Shown: in pieces, positions 62,132 to 64,000 of the stretch
Layout of the letters: each line of letters begins with the position of its first letter
Position numbering within the stretch: position 1 is the stretch's first letter
DNA from: JADMIH01 sp036399775
GTDB lineage: Bacteria; Chloroflexota; Chloroflexia; QHBQ01; JADMIH01
DNA length: 64,000 nucleotides
Direction: 5' to 3'
Assembly: GCA_036399775.1 (NCBI GenBank)
Contig: DASWMJ010000096.1
Span: 62,001-126,000 of the forward strand
Position numbers and translations under genes: made by a program
The notes under the pieces: model-generated
The model's input: only the letters and a program-made list of their open reading frames with translations
What the model was told of the DNA's origin: nothing
Database searches by the model: none

Positions 62132-62176
62132 GAAGTAGGCAGGCTGAGCAAGGCAGAAACAGGGAAAGGAGAAGGC

Positions 62177-63217
62177 GTGGCACTCAGAGACGAGATATTA
62201 GAGCAGCCGGGTGTCTTGCGTGGCTGGATAGAGACGCAGATGCAAACGGCGTCCGGTATAGCCGAGGCTATCCTTTCGCGCGACGTGCAATACATCTTCC
62301 TGGCGGCGAGGGGTAGCTCAGACCACGCAGGAGTGTACGCGCAGTACCTTTTTAGCGCGCGGAATCGCCTGGCGGTAGCCCTGGCAACGCCGTCGCTGTT
62401 TACGATGTACCCTCAGTCGCCCCGGCTGCACAACTCGCTCGTGATCGGCATATCGCAGTCCGGCCAGTCTCCCGATATAGTGAGTGTTATCGCCGAAGGA
62501 AGACGACAGGGCGCTATTACCCTGGCTATCACCAACGACTCTGACTCTCCGTTGGCGCGGGCCGCCGAGCTTACCCTGGGGTTACACACAGGGCCGGAGA
62601 AAGCCGTGGCCGCCACCAAGACTTACACCGCACAGCTGTTGGCGCTGGGTGCGCTCTCTGTTGCCCTGGCGGGAAACAAAGAAGCTGACTTGGCTGACCT
62701 GGCCGGGGTGCCTGACGCAGTACAATCGGCGCTGGAACTGGAGCCGGAAGCCGAGCGAATCGCCGGAAGACACGCTTTAATGGATCACTGTGTGGTGCTG
62801 GGGCGCGGTTACAACTATGCCACGGCCCAGGAATGGGCGTTGAAGCTCAAGGAGCTTGCATACGTATTTACGGATGTTTACTCTACGGCAGATTTCCGGC
62901 ACGGGCCGATAGCGATAGTCGAGCCGGGTTTCCCGGTGCTGGCCGTAGCTCCGCAAGGGGCGGTCCTGGCGGACCAGTTAGCCTTATTCTCAAGGCTGCG
63001 CGACGACTACAAGGCTAAACTGGTAATCATCTCGGACAGCGACCAGGCGCTGTCCCTGGGGGCTGAGAAGTTACGCCTGCCACCTGGGCTGTCCGAGTGG
63101 CTGACCCCAATCGTTAGCATCGTCCCGGCCCAGTTGTTCTGCTACCATCTCACCCGCGCTAAGGGTTACGATACCGAGAACCCTCGCATGCTGCACAAGA
63201 TAACTCTGACCGAATAG
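62177..63217 (+). CDS. SIS-domain glucosamine-6-phosphate deaminase/isomerase (GlmS isomerase-like)
   Basis: 346 residues, two SIS domains, no glutaminase domain. ARGSSDHAGVYAQYLF and GISQSGQSPDIVSV are the first phosphosugar site; AATKTYTAQLLALGALS and DFRHGPIAIVE follow; the C-terminus NPRMLHKITLTE resembles the GlmS tail. Without glutaminase activity it most likely deaminates GlcN-6-P to Fru-6-P (NagB-II/AgaS type), completing the NagZ-kinase-NagA route. The start is a GTG with AGGAG upstream. Confidence 0.9.
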   Translation: MALRDEILEQPGVLRGWIETQMQTASGIAEAILSRDVQYIFLAARGSSDHAGVYAQYLFSARNRLAVALATPSLFTMYPQSPRLHNSLVIGISQSGQSPDIVSVIAEGRRQGAITLAITNDSDSPLARAAELTLGLHTGPEKAVAATKTYTAQLLALGALSVALAGNKEADLADLAGVPDAVQSALELEPEAERIAGRHALMDHCVVLGRGYNYATAQEWALKLKELAYVFTDVYSTADFRHGPIAIVEPGFPVLAVAPQGAVLADQLALFSRLRDDYKAKLVIISDSDQALSLGAEKLRLPPGLSEWLTPIVSIVPAQLFCYHLTRAKGYDTENPRMLHKITLTE

Positions 63218-63430
63218 CTGCTTCAGCTTCGTTCTGTGCCTGGGTAGCTTGGTCACAACTAACAGTCGGCAGTTCTTAGCGGGCTGTATTGCAAAAATCA
63301 TAGACATTTAGTAGAGTGAAACTTGACGCAGAGGCGGCATAAGTGCGAAACTCTACAACGCATTCAGCAAACAGGAAACCCTTAGCGTCCATTGGCTCGG
63401 TCACAATTTGAACACGAGAGGAGGAGTAAT

Positions 63431-64000
63431 ATGCCAGAGTTCGCTTGTATTAACTACGACCTGGTAGGAATTTATCGTACCCCTGAACGTGAGGGGTATG
63501 CTGGAACGCTTGCCTGGGGAGATACGGTCGAGGTACTGGAAAAAACGAATACATACTTGAAGGTACCATACTATTTGCGCAACAAGGATGGGAGCCTGCA
63601 ATCTGAGCCTTCTCCCTGCTACATTATCCCCAGGAAGGTTACGCCTGATGAAATCATCGTTGCTCCCGAAGAGAATAAGGTCTTGCGTATGGACTTCGTT
63701 GATGTGCAACAGGGTGATGGCTCCATCGTCCAGACCCCAAAAGGGAAGACGATAATCATCGACGGGGGGATGGGCAACCTCTTCGCACGTTATCTTGCCG
63801 CCAGATACCGGGGTAGCTCCAAAGACAATCCCCAGCAGTTCGACTGCATCGTTGTGACGCACGGGGACGCGGATCACTTCGCCGGCCTCACAGCCATCCA
63901 TGCAACGGAGAAGAATGACTCAAAGAGTAAGCGCCTATTCATGTATCCGAGACGTGTTTATCACAATGGCCTTGTCAAGCGCCCTGGCAAAATGAACGGG
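63431..64000 (+). CDS. Metallo-beta-lactamase-fold protein (ComEC/Rec2-like), 3' end beyond the window
   Basis: 190 residues visible. An N-terminal SH3-like part (YDLVGIYRTPEREGYAGTLAWG) is followed from about residue 93 by LRMDFVDVQQGDGSIVQTPK and then IIIDGGMGN and VTHGDADHFAGL, the metal-binding H-x-D-x-D-H pattern of the ComEC-type beta-lactamase fold. AGGAGG lies 6 bp before the ATG. Such stand-alone proteins occur in defence or surface-protein contexts, but the neighbours are out of view. Confidence 0.85.
   Translation, partial: MPEFACINYDLVGIYRTPEREGYAGTLAWGDTVEVLEKTNTYLKVPYYLRNKDGSLQSEPSPCYIIPRKVTPDEIIVAPEENKVLRMDFVDVQQGDGSIVQTPKGKTIIIDGGMGNLFARYLAARYRGSSKDNPQQFDCIVVTHGDADHFAGLTAIHATEKNDSKSKRLFMYPRRVYHNGLVKRPGKMNG

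Noticed and set aside
1..64000. tRNA, rRNA or riboswitch genes
   Set aside because: I looked for cloverleaf termini, rRNA landmarks and common riboswitch cores before catabolic genes and found none I could defend by eye.

Overview
The window reads like a chromosomal segment of a heterotrophic member of the Chloroflexota. This is inference, from the Thr/Pro-rich linkers after the lipoprotein Cys of the sugar-binding proteins, the FG(Y/L)P...VQY(F/T)ER...HPE modules on a secreted dehydrogenase, the ROK/LacI regulation of sugar ABC operons and the very high density of short-word hairpin repeats. Base composition is moderately GC-rich by eye. I see no rRNA, tRNA, CRISPR array, phage gene or transposase.

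Layout. Positions 1-50 kb are almost entirely on the minus strand; from 50.1 kb to the right edge everything is on the plus strand. (1) 1-7.9 kb is a formate dehydrogenase locus: fdhB (cut by the edge), a subtilase, an fdhA that needs UGA read as selenocysteine, a DUF4177/FtsH-N-domain hybrid membrane protein, a decayed gene and fdhD. (2) 8.0-16.5 kb holds a DUF72 protein and a glycolate-to-glycine module: glcD, a lipoprotein, glcE, glcF, an alanine/serine-glyoxylate aminotransferase and a cupin, with a UlaG-like hydrolase upstream. (3) 16.7-36.9 kb is a long sugar/sugar-acid catabolic region: epimerase, DUF4432 protein, two GNATs, IlvD/Edd-type dehydratase, SDR, xylulokinase plus a xylose-isomerase-like protein, Gfo/Idh/MocA oxidoreductase, two sugar-phosphate isomerases, VOC protein, creatininase-family protein, Tm-1-like/UPF0261 protein and a second FeS/FAD oxidase pair. 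(4) 37.3-45.6 kb is a sugar ABC importer with two different ATPases, an alpha/beta hydrolase and an autoregulated ROK repressor at its head. (5) 45.7-49.8 kb has a lipoprotein, a Gly-rich membrane protein and a secreted PQQ-type sugar dehydrogenase. (6) 50.1-63.2 kb is an amino-sugar or disaccharide operon: ROK regulator, LacI regulator, binding protein, two permeases, GH1, ROK sugar kinase, NagZ-type GH3, NagA and a SIS-domain isomerase/deaminase. A metallo-beta-lactamase-fold gene runs off the right edge.

How it works together. Region 6 is a near-complete route: import, hydrolysis, phosphorylation, deacetylation, then isomerisation/deamination to fructose-6-phosphate. It lacks an ATPase of its own and may borrow the pair in region 4. 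Region 4 probably feeds the oxidoreductases and isomerases of region 3. Region 2 oxidises glycolate and transaminates glyoxylate.

The most unusual feature is the repeats. About thirty elements built from tandem 6-12 nt words (for example GCGTATT, ATCTAAA, GGATCAGGGGTC, CGGTACT), often arranged as mirror-image arms, lie between genes. Eleven lie inside or across the ends of reading frames in eight proteins, where they are translated as recognisable peptides. Four share a conserved loop core. A second family (arms starting GTAGGGGCG) has interchangeable palindromic words, and one copy sits inside a 158-bp transposon-like element that has split a third type of hairpin, with a 5-bp target duplication and an unsplit comparator copy in the same window.
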